From: Lachnospiraceae bacterium
GTDB lineage: Bacteria; Bacillota; Clostridia; Lachnospirales; Lachnospiraceae
DNA: 64,000 nucleotides
Assembly: GCA_022845955.1 (NCBI GenBank)
Contig: AP025576.1
Location: forward strand, 434,001 to 498,000
Reading direction: 5' to 3'
In this document: piece after piece, positions 35,909 through 46,259 of the stretch
Layout: each line of letters begins with the position of its first letter
Position numbering within the stretch: the first letter of the stretch is position 1
Notes under the pieces: model-generated
What the model saw: the letters and a program-made list of their open reading frames with translations, nothing else
The model's database searches: none
What the model was told of the DNA's origin: nothing
Made by a program: the position numbers and the translations under genes

Positions 35909-37513
35909 TTATTTTTTCTTTTGCATGGCGGCGGCGATAAAGCCGCGGAACAGGGGATGCGGCCTGTTGGGTCTTGATTTTAATTCCGGGTGGGCCTGGG
36001 TGGCAAGGAAGAACGGATGCTCCGGAAGCTCACACATTTCCACGATACGGCCGTCAGGTGATAGGCCGGAAAGCTTCATGCCATTGGCTGTCAGGACACT
36101 GCGGTAATCGTTGTTGACTTCATAACGATGGCGGTGCCGCTCGTGGATGGTATCATCCCCATACAGGGAAAAGGCTTTGGAGGTCTTGTCCAGAACGCAG
36201 GGATAAGAGCCTAAACGGAGGGTGCCTCCGATATCCTCCACGCCATTCTGGTCCGGCATCAGGGCGATAACCGGATGGGTGGTGGAAGGATTCAGTTCCA
36301 CGCTGTGGGCATCCGCATATCCGAGTACGTTCCGTGCGTATTCCACAATAGACAGCTGCATGCCGAGGCACAGACCCAAAAAAGGAATATTATGGGTCCT
36401 GGCGTAGGAAATTGCCTGGATTTTCCCTTCAATACCCCGGTCGCCGAATCCGCCGGGAACCAGGATGCCGTCCGCATCTCCCAGCATTTCACCGGCATTG
36501 GCGGCGGTAACAAGCTCGGAATCCACCCACTTGATATTTACGGTAACGCGGTTGGAAATACCTCCGTGCTTCAGCGCTTCCACAACACTGATATAGGCAT
36601 CGTGCAGCTGGATATATTTGCCCACCAGGGCGATGGTGACTTCAGACTCCGGAGAGCGGAGGGCTTCCACCATGGCCGTCCAGTCCGTCAGATCCGGTTC
36701 CCGGTTTTCCAGGTGCAGGCATTCACAGACAACATCGGCCAGATGCTCTTTTTCCATAGCGAGCGGCGCTTCGTACAGATATTCCACGTCCAGGTTCTGC
36801 AGCACATGGGTACTGGGTACATTACAGAAAAGGGCTATTTTATCCTTGATTCCCGTGTCAAGGGGGATTTCGCTGCGGCATACGATGATGTCGGGCTGGA
36901 TCCCCATTCCCTGCAGTTCTTTGACGCTGGCCTGGGTTGGTTTGGTTTTCAGCTCCTGGGATGCGCGCAGATAGGGGATTAAGGTCACATGGATTAAAAT
37001 GACATTTTCGTGTCCGGCTTCATGCTGGAACTGCCGGATGGATTCCAGGAAAGGCTGGCTTTCAATATCGCCGACGGTACCGCCTACTTCGATAATGGCG
37101 ATTCGGGTATCATCATCGGTAAAATTGCGGTAAAACCGGCTTTTAATTTCATTGGTAATGTGAGGGATGACCTGAACCGTCCCGCCGCCGTAATCGCCCC
37201 TGCGTTCCTTCTGCAGGACAGACCAGTAGATCTTGCCGGTGGTGACGTTGGAATTCTTACCCAGGTTTTCATCGATAAATCTTTCGTAATGGCCCAGATC
37301 CAGGTCGGTTTCCGTACCGTCGTCGGTGACAAATACCTCGCCGTGCTGGATCGGATTCATGGTTCCGGGGTCAATGTTAATATACGGGTCGAACTTCTGC
37401 ATGGTAACCTTATAACCCCGTGCCTTCAGAAGCCTGCCCAAAGATGCGGCGGTAATACCTTTACCTAGTCCGGATACCACGCCGCCTGTAACAAATACGT
37501 ACTTTACTGCCAT
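35909..37513 (-). CDS. pyrG: CTP synthase
   Basis: About 534 residues from the ATG at 37513 (GGAG 8 bp upstream); an ATG four codons earlier lacks a ribosome site. The N-terminal synthetase domain starts [16 protein letters not shown]. The C-terminal glutamine amidotransferase domain has nucleophile Cys in FLGLCLGMQ and a late His in ATQAHPE. It makes CTP from UTP with ATP and glutamine. A terminator in its leader suggests CTP-dependent attenuation. Confidence 0.97.
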   Translation of the reverse strand: MAVKYVFVTGGVVSGLGKGITAASLGRLLKARGYKVTMQKFDPYINIDPGTMNPIQHGEVFVTDDGTETDLDLGHYERFIDENLGKNSNVTTGKIYWSVLQKERRGDYGGGTVQVIPHITNEIKSRFYRNFTDDDTRIAIIEVGGTVGDIESQPFLESIRQFQHEAGHENVILIHVTLIPYLRASQELKTKPTQASVKELQGMGIQPDIIVCRSEIPLDTGIKDKIALFCNVPSTHVLQNLDVEYLYEAPLAMEKEHLADVVCECLHLENREPDLTDWTAMVEALRSPESEVTIALVGKYIQLHDAYISVVEALKHGGISNRVTVNIKWVDSELVTAANAGEMLGDADGILVPGGFGDRGIEGKIQAISYARTHNIPFLGLCLGMQLSIVEYARNVLGYADAHSVELNPSTTHPVIALMPDQNGVEDIGGTLRLGSYPCVLDKTSKAFSLYGDDTIHERHRHRYEVNNDYRSVLTANGMKLSGLSPDGRIVEMCELPEHPFFLATQAHPELKSRPNRPHPLFRGFIAAAMQKKK

Positions 37514-37552
37514 AGCGTTCTCCATTCTGCCATCAGATGGCCATATAAATTA

Positions 37553-37575
37553 GAAAAGTACGCCCTGAAGCGTAC
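37553..37575 (-). terminator. Leader terminator/attenuator of pyrG
   Basis: On the minus strand GTACGC, loop, GCGTAC (37575-37570 with 37563-37558) is followed by TTTTC. It lies between the promoter and the pyrG start. A G-rich start (GGGCGGGG at 37588-37581) precedes it, reminiscent of the B. subtilis pyrG leader, where extra G residues added at low CTP prevent termination. Confidence 0.65.
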
Positions 37576-37592
37576 CGGTTCCCCGCCCTTTG

Positions 37593-37621
37593 TATCTAAA
37601 CTCAATTTTAATATTATACAA
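37593..37621 (-). promoter_or_regulatory. Predicted pyrG promoter
   Basis: Minus strand: TTGTAT (37621-37616), 17 bp, TAGATA (37598-37593), then CAAA and a GGGC-type start. An alternative -10 (TATAAT, 37618-37613) overlaps but has no matching -35. Confidence 0.5.
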
Positions 37622-37706
37622 CGGAAAACAGAAAAAAATCTACCGTTTTCTGCAAAAAAATTAATAAATCTTTTATAGTTTGCCCCATAATTTCATAGAA
37701 TTAATA

Positions 37707-37735
37707 TTGATTTATATTCTCCTAAACCCTATAAT
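37707..37735 (+). promoter_or_regulatory. Predicted ftsH promoter
   Basis: TTGATT (37707-37712), exactly 17 bp, consensus TATAAT (37730-37735), 65 bp before the ftsH ATG. Confidence 0.75.
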
Positions 37736-37800
37736 AGGAAATGATTATCAGAATTTAGCCAGTTTCTTATAGAGAAGCTGTTACAGAAAGGTTTTACATT

Positions 37801-40266
37801 ATGGATAATAACAACTTAAATAATTATAACGGCGGCAATGGCTTTAACAACGGCCAGGGCGGCGGCCCCGGAAACGGCCAGGGCGGACCGGGGGGAAACG
37901 GGCAGCCTCCCAAAAAGCAGAACCTGATGCTGCTTTTAGTTGCAGCGCTGGTCACGCTGGTATGCATGAGTTTTTTCATGAAAATGCTCAGCGGGGTATC
38001 CAACCAGGAAATCACCTATAACGAGTTCCTGGAAAAGGTGGATGCGGGCGAGGTCAAGAGTGTGGAAATCACGGATGACCAGATCAATATTATTCCCAAA
38101 TCCGAGGAGAGCGATAACCCGTTTATGGCTGCCGAGGAAATCAATTATTATACCGGCAGGGTGGAGGACGATACGCTAATCCAGCATCTGTTGGACAAGG
38201 GCGTGGAAATAAAAGGGGAAATCCCCGATAATTCCGGGTTCCTGCTCTCCATACTCCTCACCTATGTCCTTCCTTTTGTTATCATTATTTTCCTGTTTAA
38301 TTTCCTTATGAAGAAGATGTCCGGAGGCGGAGGCCCCATGGGTGTGGGAAAGAGCAACGCCAAGGTTTACGTGCAGAAGGAAACCGGTGTGACATTCAAG
38401 GATGTGGCCGGTGAAGATGAGGCCAAGGAATCCCTTGTGGAGGTGGTTGACTTCCTGCATAATCCGGGAAGATATTCCAAAATAGGCGCCAAGCTGCCCA
38501 AGGGTGCGCTGCTGGTAGGCCCTCCCGGAACCGGTAAGACCCTGCTTGCCAAGGCGGTGGCCGGGGAAGCCCATGTCCCGTTCTTCTCCCTGACCGGTTC
38601 GGACTTTATAGAGCTGTATGTAGGTGTGGGTGCTTCCCGTGTGCGTGATCTGTTCAAGGAAGCTACCAAAAATGCACCATGTATTATATTTATCGATGAA
38701 ATTGATGCCATCGGCCGCAGCCGTGATTCCAAATACGGCGGCGGGAACGAGGAGCGGGAACAGACACTGAACCAGCTGCTTTCGGAGATGGACGGTTTTG
38801 ACAGCTCAAGGGGTATCCTGATCCTGGGCGCTACCAACAGGCCGGAGATTCTGGATAAGGCGCTGCTGCGTCCCGGACGTTTTGACAGGCAGATCATCGT
38901 GGATAAGCCCGATTTGAAGGGCCGTGTGGAGATCCTGAGAGTACATGCCAAGGATGTGCTCATGGATGATACCGTGGATTTCGATGCCATCGCGCTGGCA
39001 ACCAGCGGCGCAGTTGGTTCCGATCTGGCTAATATGATTAATGAAGCCGCCATCAATGCGGTAAAGCAGGGCAGGGATTACGTCTGCCAGAAGGATCTGT
39101 TCGAGGCGGTGGAGCAGGTGCTTGTGGGAAAAGAGAAAAAAGACCGTATTATGAGCAAGGAAGAGCGCCGTATCGTATCCTATCACGAAGTAGGGCATGC
39201 GCTGGTCAGCGCTCTCCAGAAAAACTCGGAACCGGTTCAGAAAATAACCATCGTCCCCAGAACCATGGGTGCCCTGGGATATGTGATGCAGGTGCCGGAG
39301 GAGGAAAAATTCCTCAATACCAAGGCGGAGCTGCATGATATGCTGGTAGGCCTGCTGGCAGGACGGGCAGCGGAGGAAATCGTGTTCGATACCGTGACCA
39401 CGGGAGCCTCCAACGATATTGAAAAAGCCACCTCCATTGCCAGGGCTATGGTGACCCAGTACGGCATGAGCAAGAAATTCGGCCTCATCGGCCTGCAGAC
39501 CGTGGAGAGTCAGTACCTGGACGGACGGGCGGTGATGAACTGTTCCGATGTGACTGCTGCAGAAGTGGATTCCGAGGTTATGCGGATTCTGAAGGAGTGC
39601 TACGAAAAGGCTCTGGAACTGCTCCGGGGGAACCGGGAGGTTATGGACCGTATCGCGGAATATCTGATCGAGAAAGAAACCATTACCGGCAAGGAATTTA
39701 TGAAGATTTACCGCAGGGAAAAAGGGATCCCGGAGCCTGAAGAAGACAGTGCCGGAGAAACCCGTTCCCGTATTTCGGAAAATACCCGTACGGAGACATC
39801 CGCCGGTGCTGCTGCGGGGAGTACTGCTGCCGATACCGGTGCATCCTCTTCCGGACAGGAAACCGTGTCCGGGCAGGCAGCGAAAGACGGAGAGGAAATA
39901 GTTCCCAAACCCTGGGATCTGCATTTCCGTCAGACGCAGGAGGAAAGCTTCACATCCGGCGGGAATGGAGCCGGACAGACGGCCGCCGACGGCGCGGACG
40001 GGAATGCGCCTGCCGACGCAGGCCCGCAGTCCGACTGGTGGGAAACAAAGGAAAGCGGCATACCGGGCCAGGATTTGGATTTCTTCCGTACCGGGGAGAA
40101 CGGTACAGAGGAAGCGCCTGCGGGTGAACACCCACAGAATAGTGCAGCTTCGGATGGAACGGCGGAACGCAGCGGGGATAAAGACAACGACGAAACCTCC
40201 GCGGGACCGCGCGGGCCGGTAGGAAGATTTTCCAATACCGTGCTTCCTCCTTCCGATAAGAAATAA
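37801..40266 (+). CDS. ftsH: ATP-dependent zinc metalloprotease FtsH
   Basis: 821 residues, longer than the usual 600-700. A Gly/Asn-rich N-terminus is followed by two membrane helices (about 40-58 and 145-163) flanking a small outside domain. The AAA domain has Walker A PPGTGKT (K246) and the SRH segment LLRPGRFDRQI. The zinc motif is HEVGH (H462). The last 160 residues are a low-complexity Glu/Gly/Ala-rich tail. It degrades misfolded and regulatory membrane or cytosolic proteins. The ribosome site AAAGG is modest. Confidence 0.96.
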   Translation: MDNNNLNNYNGGNGFNNGQGGGPGNGQGGPGGNGQPPKKQNLMLLLVAALVTLVCMSFFMKMLSGVSNQEITYNEFLEKVDAGEVKSVEITDDQINIIPKSEESDNPFMAAEEINYYTGRVEDDTLIQHLLDKGVEIKGEIPDNSGFLLSILLTYVLPFVIIIFLFNFLMKKMSGGGGPMGVGKSNAKVYVQKETGVTFKDVAGEDEAKESLVEVVDFLHNPGRYSKIGAKLPKGALLVGPPGTGKTLLAKAVAGEAHVPFFSLTGSDFIELYVGVGASRVRDLFKEATKNAPCIIFIDEIDAIGRSRDSKYGGGNEEREQTLNQLLSEMDGFDSSRGILILGATNRPEILDKALLRPGRFDRQIIVDKPDLKGRVEILRVHAKDVLMDDTVDFDAIALATSGAVGSDLANMINEAAINAVKQGRDYVCQKDLFEAVEQVLVGKEKKDRIMSKEERRIVSYHEVGHALVSALQKNSEPVQKITIVPRTMGALGYVMQVPEEEKFLNTKAELHDMLVGLLAGRAAEEIVFDTVTTGASNDIEKATSIARAMVTQYGMSKKFGLIGLQTVESQYLDGRAVMNCSDVTAAEVDSEVMRILKECYEKALELLRGNREVMDRIAEYLIEKETITGKEFMKIYRREKGIPEPEEDSAGETRSRISENTRTETSAGAAAGSTAADTGASSSGQETVSGQAAKDGEEIVPKPWDLHFRQTQEESFTSGGNGAGQTAADGADGNAPADAGPQSDWWETKESGIPGQDLDFFRTGENGTEEAPAGEHPQNSAASDGTAERSGDKDNDETSAGPRGPVGRFSNTVLPPSDKK

Positions 40267-40281
40267 AATGAAGTTACAGAC

Positions 40282-40318
40282 AAGGGATTCTTATGATTCT
40301 GGAATAAGAATCCCTTTT
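40282..40318 (+). terminator. Terminator after ftsH
   Basis: AAGGGATTCTTAT (40282-40294) pairs with ATAAGAATCCCTT (40304-40316), then TTTT. Confidence 0.88.
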
Positions 40319-40361
40319 CACGTAAAGATCCCCGCAAGGGGATAACCGGAGTGAATTGAAT

Positions 40362-42233
40362 ATGTTTAATTTTGAAGAAGAATTAAAGAAGCTTCCGCCC
40401 AAGCCCGGCGTATATATTATGCATGACAAAGAGGATACCATTATTTATGTGGGGAAGGCAATCAGTCTGCGGAACCGGGTGCGTTCCTATTTCCGGGAGA
40501 GCACGAACAAAAGCCCGAAAATAGAAAAGATGGTAACGAAAATAGCCAGGTTTGAGTATATCGTCACCGATTCGGAGCTGGAAGCGCTGGTGCTGGAAAA
40601 TAACCTGATTAAAGAGCACAGCCCCCGCTACAATACGATGCTCAAGGATGATAAAACCTATCCTTATATTAAAGTGACAACGGGGGAAGAATATCCAAGA
40701 GTCCTGTTTTCCAGACAGATGAAAAAGGACAAATCCCGCTATTTCGGCCCCTTTACCTCGGCTGCTGCGGTAAAGGATACGATAGAGCTGATAAATAAGC
40801 TTTACAAGCTGCGCACCTGCAACAGGGTGCTGCCCAGGGACTGCGGTATGGACAGGCCCTGCCTGAATTACCATATCGGACAGTGCAGCGCGCCGTGCCA
40901 GGGCGGAATTTCCCGGGAAGCGTACCGGGAGCAGGTGGATAAGGCCCTGGATTTCTTAAATGGTAATTTCAAGCCTATCCTGGCGGATTTACAGCAGAAA
41001 ATGGAGCAGGCTTCGGAAAACCTGGAGTTTGAGGAGGCAATCCGTTACCGGGATCTGTACAACAGTGTGAAACAGGTGGCCCAGAAGCAGAAAATTACCG
41101 ACAGCAACGGGGAGGATAAGGACATCATCGCCCTCGCCAAGGATGAAAACGATGCGGTGGTACAGGTGTTTTTTGTCCGGGACGGCAAGCTGATCGGCAG
41201 GGAGCATTTTTATATGACCCATGTTTCCGACAGTACCGGGGCCCAGATTCTGCTGGATTTTGTCAAGCAGTTCTATGCCGGCACCCCGTTCGTTCCCAGG
41301 GAGCTGATGCTTCAGGAGGAAATCGAGGATGTGGAGGTGCTGGAGCAGTGGCTGGGAAAGCGCAGGGGCAGCCGGGTGCACATCCGTGTGCCCAAGAAGG
41401 GCACCAAGGAAAAGCTGGTGGAGCTGGCGGCAACCAATGCATCCCTGGTATTGAGCAAGGATCGGGAACGGATCAAGAGGGAAGAAGGAAGGACCATCGG
41501 TGCGGTGAAGGAAATCTGCAGCCTGCTTTCCCTGCCGGAGATCAGCCGGATGGAGGCCTTTGATATCTCCAATATCAGCGGCTTTGAAAATGTGGGCTCC
41601 ATGGTGGTATATGAAAAAGGGAAACCCAAGCGCAGCGATTACCGGAAGTTTAAAATACGCACCGTCTCAGGCCCTGATGATTACGCTTGTATGAAGGAGG
41701 TCCTTACCCGAAGGTTCCTGCACGGGATGGAGGAAGCGAAGGAGCTTCAGGAAAAACAAATTGAGAAAGAATTCGGCAGCTTTACCAAATTCCCGGATCT
41801 GCTTCTGATGGACGGCGGAAAGGGCCAGGTGAATGTGGCCCGACAGGTGCTGGACGAGCTTCACATAGAAATACCCGTATGCGGCATGGTAAAGGATGAT
41901 AACCACCGCACAAGGGGGTTATATTACCAGAATAAGGAAATTGACATAGATACCCGCAGCGAGGGATTTAAACTGATTACCCGGATACAGGATGAAGCCC
42001 ACCGGTTCGCCATTGAATACCATCGTTCCCTGCGCAGCAAGGAGCAGGTGCGCTCAGTTCTGGACGATATCCCGGGAGTGGGGCCGGCAAGGCGGAAAGC
42101 GCTGATGCGGCATTTCAAATCCATAGACGATATCCGCGGCGCGGAGGTTTCCCAGCTGTCCGAAGTGGCTGAGATACCGGTGCATATAGCGGAAGAAATC
42201 TATTCTTTTTTTCATGGTTCTGTGGTAAAATAA
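40362..42233 (+). CDS. uvrC: Excinuclease ABC subunit C
   Basis: About 623 residues. The N-terminal GIY-YIG nuclease (KPGVYIMHD...[17 protein letters not shown]) is followed by a Cys-containing region, the UVR motif, and the RNase H-like C-terminal nuclease ([18 protein letters not shown]). A helix-hairpin-helix end ([16 protein letters not shown]) completes it. It makes both incisions in nucleotide excision repair. ATG 40362 is preferred over the TTG at 40356. It heads the run leading to hprK and murB. Confidence 0.97.
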   Translation: MFNFEEELKKLPPKPGVYIMHDKEDTIIYVGKAISLRNRVRSYFRESTNKSPKIEKMVTKIARFEYIVTDSELEALVLENNLIKEHSPRYNTMLKDDKTYPYIKVTTGEEYPRVLFSRQMKKDKSRYFGPFTSAAAVKDTIELINKLYKLRTCNRVLPRDCGMDRPCLNYHIGQCSAPCQGGISREAYREQVDKALDFLNGNFKPILADLQQKMEQASENLEFEEAIRYRDLYNSVKQVAQKQKITDSNGEDKDIIALAKDENDAVVQVFFVRDGKLIGREHFYMTHVSDSTGAQILLDFVKQFYAGTPFVPRELMLQEEIEDVEVLEQWLGKRRGSRVHIRVPKKGTKEKLVELAATNASLVLSKDRERIKREEGRTIGAVKEICSLLSLPEISRMEAFDISNISGFENVGSMVVYEKGKPKRSDYRKFKIRTVSGPDDYACMKEVLTRRFLHGMEEAKELQEKQIEKEFGSFTKFPDLLLMDGGKGQVNVARQVLDELHIEIPVCGMVKDDNHRTRGLYYQNKEIDIDTRSEGFKLITRIQDEAHRFAIEYHRSLRSKEQVRSVLDDIPGVGPARRKALMRHFKSIDDIRGAEVSQLSEVAEIPVHIAEEIYSFFHGSVVK

Positions 42234-42350
42234 GCAAAGGTATACGTATGACTGAAAATAAGCCGGATCCGCGCCGGCTGCCGGATATGCATGCGGGCAT
42301 GTCTGCCCGGCTCGTGTTTCGCGGGAATAATGGAAATCGGAGGACAAGGT

Positions 42351-43298
42351 ATGTCACATGTGAATCTAACACAGATCATTGAGAAAATGAAACTGGAAAA
42401 CCTGACGCCGGAAATTGATGTAAAGGGTATTAAGATCACCCAGCCGGACATCAACAGGCCGGCGCTGCAGATGGCGGGGTATTTTGAGCATTATGAGGCC
42501 ACACGCCTTCAGATTATCGGTTTTGTGGAATACACTTACATGGAGTCCATGACGGAGGAGAGAAAGCAGAAAATCTATAACCAGCTGTTATCATACCCCA
42601 TTCCCTGTATTGTATTTTCCAGAGAGCTTCATCCGGATCCTCTTTTCCTTCAGATTGCCCAGGAAAAAAATGTCCCTATTCTCATGACTAAAAAAGCGAC
42701 TTCCGCTTTTATGGCAGAAATCATCCGCTGGCTGAATGTTATGCTTGCCCCCTGTATTTCCGTGCACGGCGTGCTGGTTGATGTATATGGGGAAGGCGTG
42801 CTGATTACCGGAGAAAGCGGAATCGGCAAATCGGAGGCCGCTTTGGAGCTGATTAAGAGGGGACACCGTCTTGTGTCGGATGATGTGGTGGAAATCCGAA
42901 AGGTGAGTGACGACACGCTGATAGGGAATGCCCCGGACATCACCAAGCATTTTATCGAGCTGCGCGGTATCGGAATCATCGATGTAAAGACCCTGTTCGG
43001 TGTGTCCAGCGTTAAGGATACCCAGTCCATCGATCTGGTGGTCCGCCTGGAGGACTGGAATAAGGACAAAGAATATGACAGGCTGGGCCTGGAAGAGGAA
43101 TATACAGACTACTTGGGCAACAAGATTGTCTGCCATAACATTCCCATCCGCCCGGGACGGAATCTGGCTATTATCTGTGAGTCGGCGGCAGTCAACCACC
43201 GGCAGAAGAAGATGGGCTACAATGCGGCCCAGGAATTGTATACCCGTGTACAGAACTCCCTGGCGCGCAGAAGAGAAGAAGATGAGGAGGACGATTAA
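42351..43298 (+). CDS. hprK: HPr kinase/phosphorylase
   Basis: About 315 residues from ATG 42351 (GGAGGAC upstream). An N-terminal DRTGG-like domain is followed by the kinase domain with P-loop GESGIGKSEAAL, HRLVSDDVVEI and the signature ELRGIGIIDV. It phosphorylates HPr/Crh at Ser46 when glycolytic intermediates are high, giving catabolite control. Its likely substrate, a Crh-like protein with Ser46 intact, lies 4 kb downstream. Confidence 0.96.
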   Translation: MSHVNLTQIIEKMKLENLTPEIDVKGIKITQPDINRPALQMAGYFEHYEATRLQIIGFVEYTYMESMTEERKQKIYNQLLSYPIPCIVFSRELHPDPLFLQIAQEKNVPILMTKKATSAFMAEIIRWLNVMLAPCISVHGVLVDVYGEGVLITGESGIGKSEAALELIKRGHRLVSDDVVEIRKVSDDTLIGNAPDITKHFIELRGIGIIDVKTLFGVSSVKDTQSIDLVVRLEDWNKDKEYDRLGLEEEYTDYLGNKIVCHNIPIRPGRNLAIICESAAVNHRQKKMGYNAAQELYTRVQNSLARRREEDEEDD

Positions 43299-43301
43299 AT
43301 C

Positions 43302-44240
43302 ATGGCAAATTATTGTTTCGGAGTCGATGTGGGAGGCACCACGGTAAAACTGGGCTGTTTTGATACGGAAGGGACTCTCCTGGAAAAATGGGAAATCCCC
43401 ACAAGAACGGAAAACAGCGGAGAAGCCATTCTTCCCGATGTGGCCGACAGCATTCTGGCTAAAATGAAGGAACGGGAACTGACCCGGGAGGATATCATCG
43501 GTGTGGGCGTAGGCGCTCCCGGCCCCATCGACGGGGAAGGAACGGTTTATAACGCCGTTAACCTGGGCTGGGGGACTTTCAGCATCAAGAACCGTCTGCA
43601 GAGCCTTCTGAACATCCCTGTGGAGGCCGGAAACGATGCCAATGTGGCCGCACTGGGCGAAATGTGGAAGGGCGGCGGCCAGGGCCACAAAAACCTGGTG
43701 GCAGTTACCCTGGGGACCGGCGTGGGCGGCGGAATTATCGCGGACGGCAGGATCCTTTCCGGTACCACCGGAGCTGCCGGTGAAATCGGCCACATCCATG
43801 TGATGGACGGGGAAACCGAAAAATGCAACTGCGGCAATTACGGCTGCCTGGAGCAGTATACCTCCGCAACCGGTATTGTGAGACTGGCAAAACGCAGACT
43901 GGCCCAGGATGACAAACCCAGTGTGCTCAGGAGCAATCCCAATATTTCCGCAAAGGCCGTATTTGATGCGGTAAAAGCGGGGGATGAGCTTGCTGTCCAG
44001 GTAGCGGAGCGTTTCGGGGAGATCCTCGGCAAGGAACTGGCCAATATTGCCGGTGTGGTGAACCCTGAAATATTTGTAATCGGCGGCGGCGTATCCAAAG
44101 CGGGACCGGTTCTGCTGGATTATATCCAGAAGAATTACATACCTTATGTGTTTGCCGGAAGCCGCGGAGCGCTGTTCGCATTGGCAACTTTGGGAAATGA
44201 CGCCGGTATTTACGGGGCCGCTAAAATGGTGCTGGACTAA
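43302..44240 (+). CDS. ROK family glucokinase
   Basis: 312 residues. The N-terminal phosphate loop is GVDVGGTTVKLGCF, GAPGPID and VTLGTGVGGGII follow, and the zinc motif is CNCGNYGCLEQ. It probably phosphorylates glucose with ATP; other hexoses are possible within ROK. It starts 3 bp after hprK, so the two are co-expressed. Confidence 0.93.
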   Translation: MANYCFGVDVGGTTVKLGCFDTEGTLLEKWEIPTRTENSGEAILPDVADSILAKMKERELTREDIIGVGVGAPGPIDGEGTVYNAVNLGWGTFSIKNRLQSLLNIPVEAGNDANVAALGEMWKGGGQGHKNLVAVTLGTGVGGGIIADGRILSGTTGAAGEIGHIHVMDGETEKCNCGNYGCLEQYTSATGIVRLAKRRLAQDDKPSVLRSNPNISAKAVFDAVKAGDELAVQVAERFGEILGKELANIAGVVNPEIFVIGGGVSKAGPVLLDYIQKNYIPYVFAGSRGALFALATLGNDAGIYGAAKMVLD

Positions 44241-44329
44241 AAATACCGGTTACGGCATACTATATTGATAAGTTTAAGTAACTGTGAAGGAACTGGACAG
44301 TTACAAGTTTATGAGGAATGGGAGCAGCA

Positions 44330-45241
44330 GTGAGTAAAGCTTTTATTGAATATCTGGAGAGTGTAGTAACACCGGAAAATATCCTTCTTGAGGAACCGAT
44401 GCATAAGCATACCACCTTTCGGGTGGGAGGACCGGCGGAGGTATTTGTCACCGTCGATAATAAAGAACAGCTGGAAAAAATAATTAAGTACCTGAATCTT
44501 GTGGAACGGCCCTATTTCATATTGGGAAACGGAAGCAATCTTCTGGTGGGAGATAAAGGCTACCGGGGAGTTATCATCCGTCTGGGAGGGGAATTTACCG
44601 CCCTGAAAACCGAAGGCAATCTGCTGACGGCGGGAGCATCGGTGCTTCTGTCCGCGGCGGCCCGGGAGGCTATGGAAAACGGACTGACCGGAATGGAATT
44701 CGCATCCGGTATCCCCGGAAGCATAGGGGGCGGCGTCAAGATGAATGCCGGGGCCTATGACGGGGAAATGCGGCAGATTGTGGAATCCGTCCAGGTGATG
44801 TACAAGGATGGCAGTATTCTGGATCTGGACAATGACACGATGGAATTCGGTTACCGCAACAGCGTGATCAAAAACAGGCCCTATGTGGTACTGCAGGTAA
44901 GCCTGCGGCTTCAGCCGGGGAACAAAGAAGAAATTCTGGCCCGGATGAATGAGCTTGCCGCCAGGAGAAAAGAAAAACAGCCGCTGGAATTCGCCAGCGC
45001 AGGCAGTACCTTTAAGCGGCCCGAAGGGTACTTCGCGGGAAAGCTCATTATGGACAGCGGGCTGCGGGGAGCACGGATCGGAGGAGCGCAGATTTCTGAG
45101 AAGCACTGCGGTTTTGTTATCAACGACGGGACGGCCATAGCTGCGGATATTGCAGAGCTTATCCAGGAAGTGGTAGAAACCGTCAGGGACAAATTTGGTG
45201 TTACGCTGGAGCCGGAGGTCATATTTCTGGGAGATTTTTAA
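44330..45241 (+). CDS. murB: UDP-N-acetylenolpyruvoylglucosamine reductase
   Basis: About 303 residues. The FAD-binding segments are HTTFRVGGPAEV, LGNGSNLLV and GIPGSIGGGVKMNAGAY. The C-terminal active-site region has AGSTFKRPEGYFAGKLI. It reduces the enolpyruvyl group to make UDP-MurNAc for peptidoglycan. Both an ATG (44318) and a GTG (44330) are in frame; GGGAG five bases before the GTG favours the GTG. Confidence 0.95.
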   Translation: MSKAFIEYLESVVTPENILLEEPMHKHTTFRVGGPAEVFVTVDNKEQLEKIIKYLNLVERPYFILGNGSNLLVGDKGYRGVIIRLGGEFTALKTEGNLLTAGASVLLSAAAREAMENGLTGMEFASGIPGSIGGGVKMNAGAYDGEMRQIVESVQVMYKDGSILDLDNDTMEFGYRNSVIKNRPYVVLQVSLRLQPGNKEEILARMNELAARRKEKQPLEFASAGSTFKRPEGYFAGKLIMDSGLRGARIGGAQISEKHCGFVINDGTAIAADIAELIQEVVETVRDKFGVTLEPEVIFLGDF

Positions 45242-45273
45242 CCGCATATATACCTACTTGCAGGAAAGACAGG

Positions 45274-45300
45274 AAAGCCTCCCACGGGGCTTTCTCTTTC
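45274..45300 (+). terminator. Weak terminator after murB
   Basis: AAAGCC (45274-45279) pairs with GGCTTT (45288-45293), followed by the interrupted T-rich run CTCTTTC. Partial read-through into rapZ is likely. Confidence 0.5.
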
Positions 45301-45358
45301 TTCTTATTACAAAAGAAACCATACGGGCCGGGCAGGGGACATGAGGGAGGAAAGATAA

Positions 45359-46219
45359 GTGAGATTCGTAATTGTGACGGGGATGAGCGGCGGCGGAAAA
45401 AGCACAGCCATGAGGATGCTGGAGGACGTGGGTTTTTTCTGCGTGGATAATCTGCCGGTGCTTCTGATTGAAAAGTTCATGGAACTGCTGGTAATGCCGG
45501 GGAACGAAATATCCAAGGCTGCCCTGGGGCTGGATGTGAGGGCGGATCAATCCTTCGGGGATACCATGAAAATACTGGACAAAATGAGACAGAACGGGTT
45601 TGTATTTGAAATTCTTTTTATGGATGCTTCCGATGCTACCCTGGTGAAGCGCTATAAGGAAAGCCGCAGGGTACATCCGCTGTGCACGCCCGAAGACAAC
45701 CGGGTGGAATCCGGTATCCGCAAGGAACGTGAGATTCTTACGAAGATCAAAAAGAGCGCGGATTACATCATTGATACCTCAAAGCTTCTGACCCGGGAAT
45801 TAAAGGAAGAAATAGACAGAATTTTTGTGCAGAACGGGGAATATAATAATCTCATAATAAGTATTATGTCCTTTGGTTTTAAACACGGGATACCGGCGGA
45901 TGCGGATCTTGTGTTTGATGTCAGGTTTTTACCCAATCCGTTTTATATCGATGAACTCAAATATATGACGGGGAACGATAAAGGGGTGCAGGATTATGTG
46001 ATGAGTTTCCCGGAAGCCGGGCAGTTCATGGACAAGCTGGAGGACATGCTTCAGTTCCTGATCCCCAATTATATCAAGGAAGGCAAGTACCAGCTGGTGG
46101 TTGCCATAGGCTGTACCGGAGGCAAGCACCGAAGCGTAACGCTGGCAAATGATCTGTATGTGCGCATGAAGGATAAAGGAAATTATGGGTTGACCATCAG
46201 CCACAGGGATGTAAAATAA
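45359..46219 (+). CDS. rapZ: RNase adapter protein RapZ (YvcJ-type nucleotide-binding protein)
   Basis: 286 residues, GTG start with GGGAGG upstream. P-loop GMSGGGKSTAMRML, FCVDNLP, and the C-terminal VAIGCTGGKHRSVTLA are all family hallmarks. In Gram-positives the protein (YvcJ) binds nucleotides and affects competence and cell-wall metabolism; an RNase adapter role is known only in enterobacteria. It starts the rapZ-whiA-crh segment. Confidence 0.95.
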   Translation: MRFVIVTGMSGGGKSTAMRMLEDVGFFCVDNLPVLLIEKFMELLVMPGNEISKAALGLDVRADQSFGDTMKILDKMRQNGFVFEILFMDASDATLVKRYKESRRVHPLCTPEDNRVESGIRKEREILTKIKKSADYIIDTSKLLTRELKEEIDRIFVQNGEYNNLIISIMSFGFKHGIPADADLVFDVRFLPNPFYIDELKYMTGNDKGVQDYVMSFPEAGQFMDKLEDMLQFLIPNYIKEGKYQLVVAIGCTGGKHRSVTLANDLYVRMKDKGNYGLTISHRDVK

Positions 46220-46259
46220 ATCCCGGCGGAGGGCTTGCCGGTATCCAGGAGGGCTGGAC

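Noticed and set aside
39184-39198. HEVGH instead of HEAGH in FtsH as a defect
   Set aside because: Both zinc-binding histidines and the glutamate are kept, and a Val at this place is conservative; the enzyme should be active.
38806-40131. 441-codon minus-strand frame
   Set aside because: Antisense to ftsH; low-complexity and no motif.
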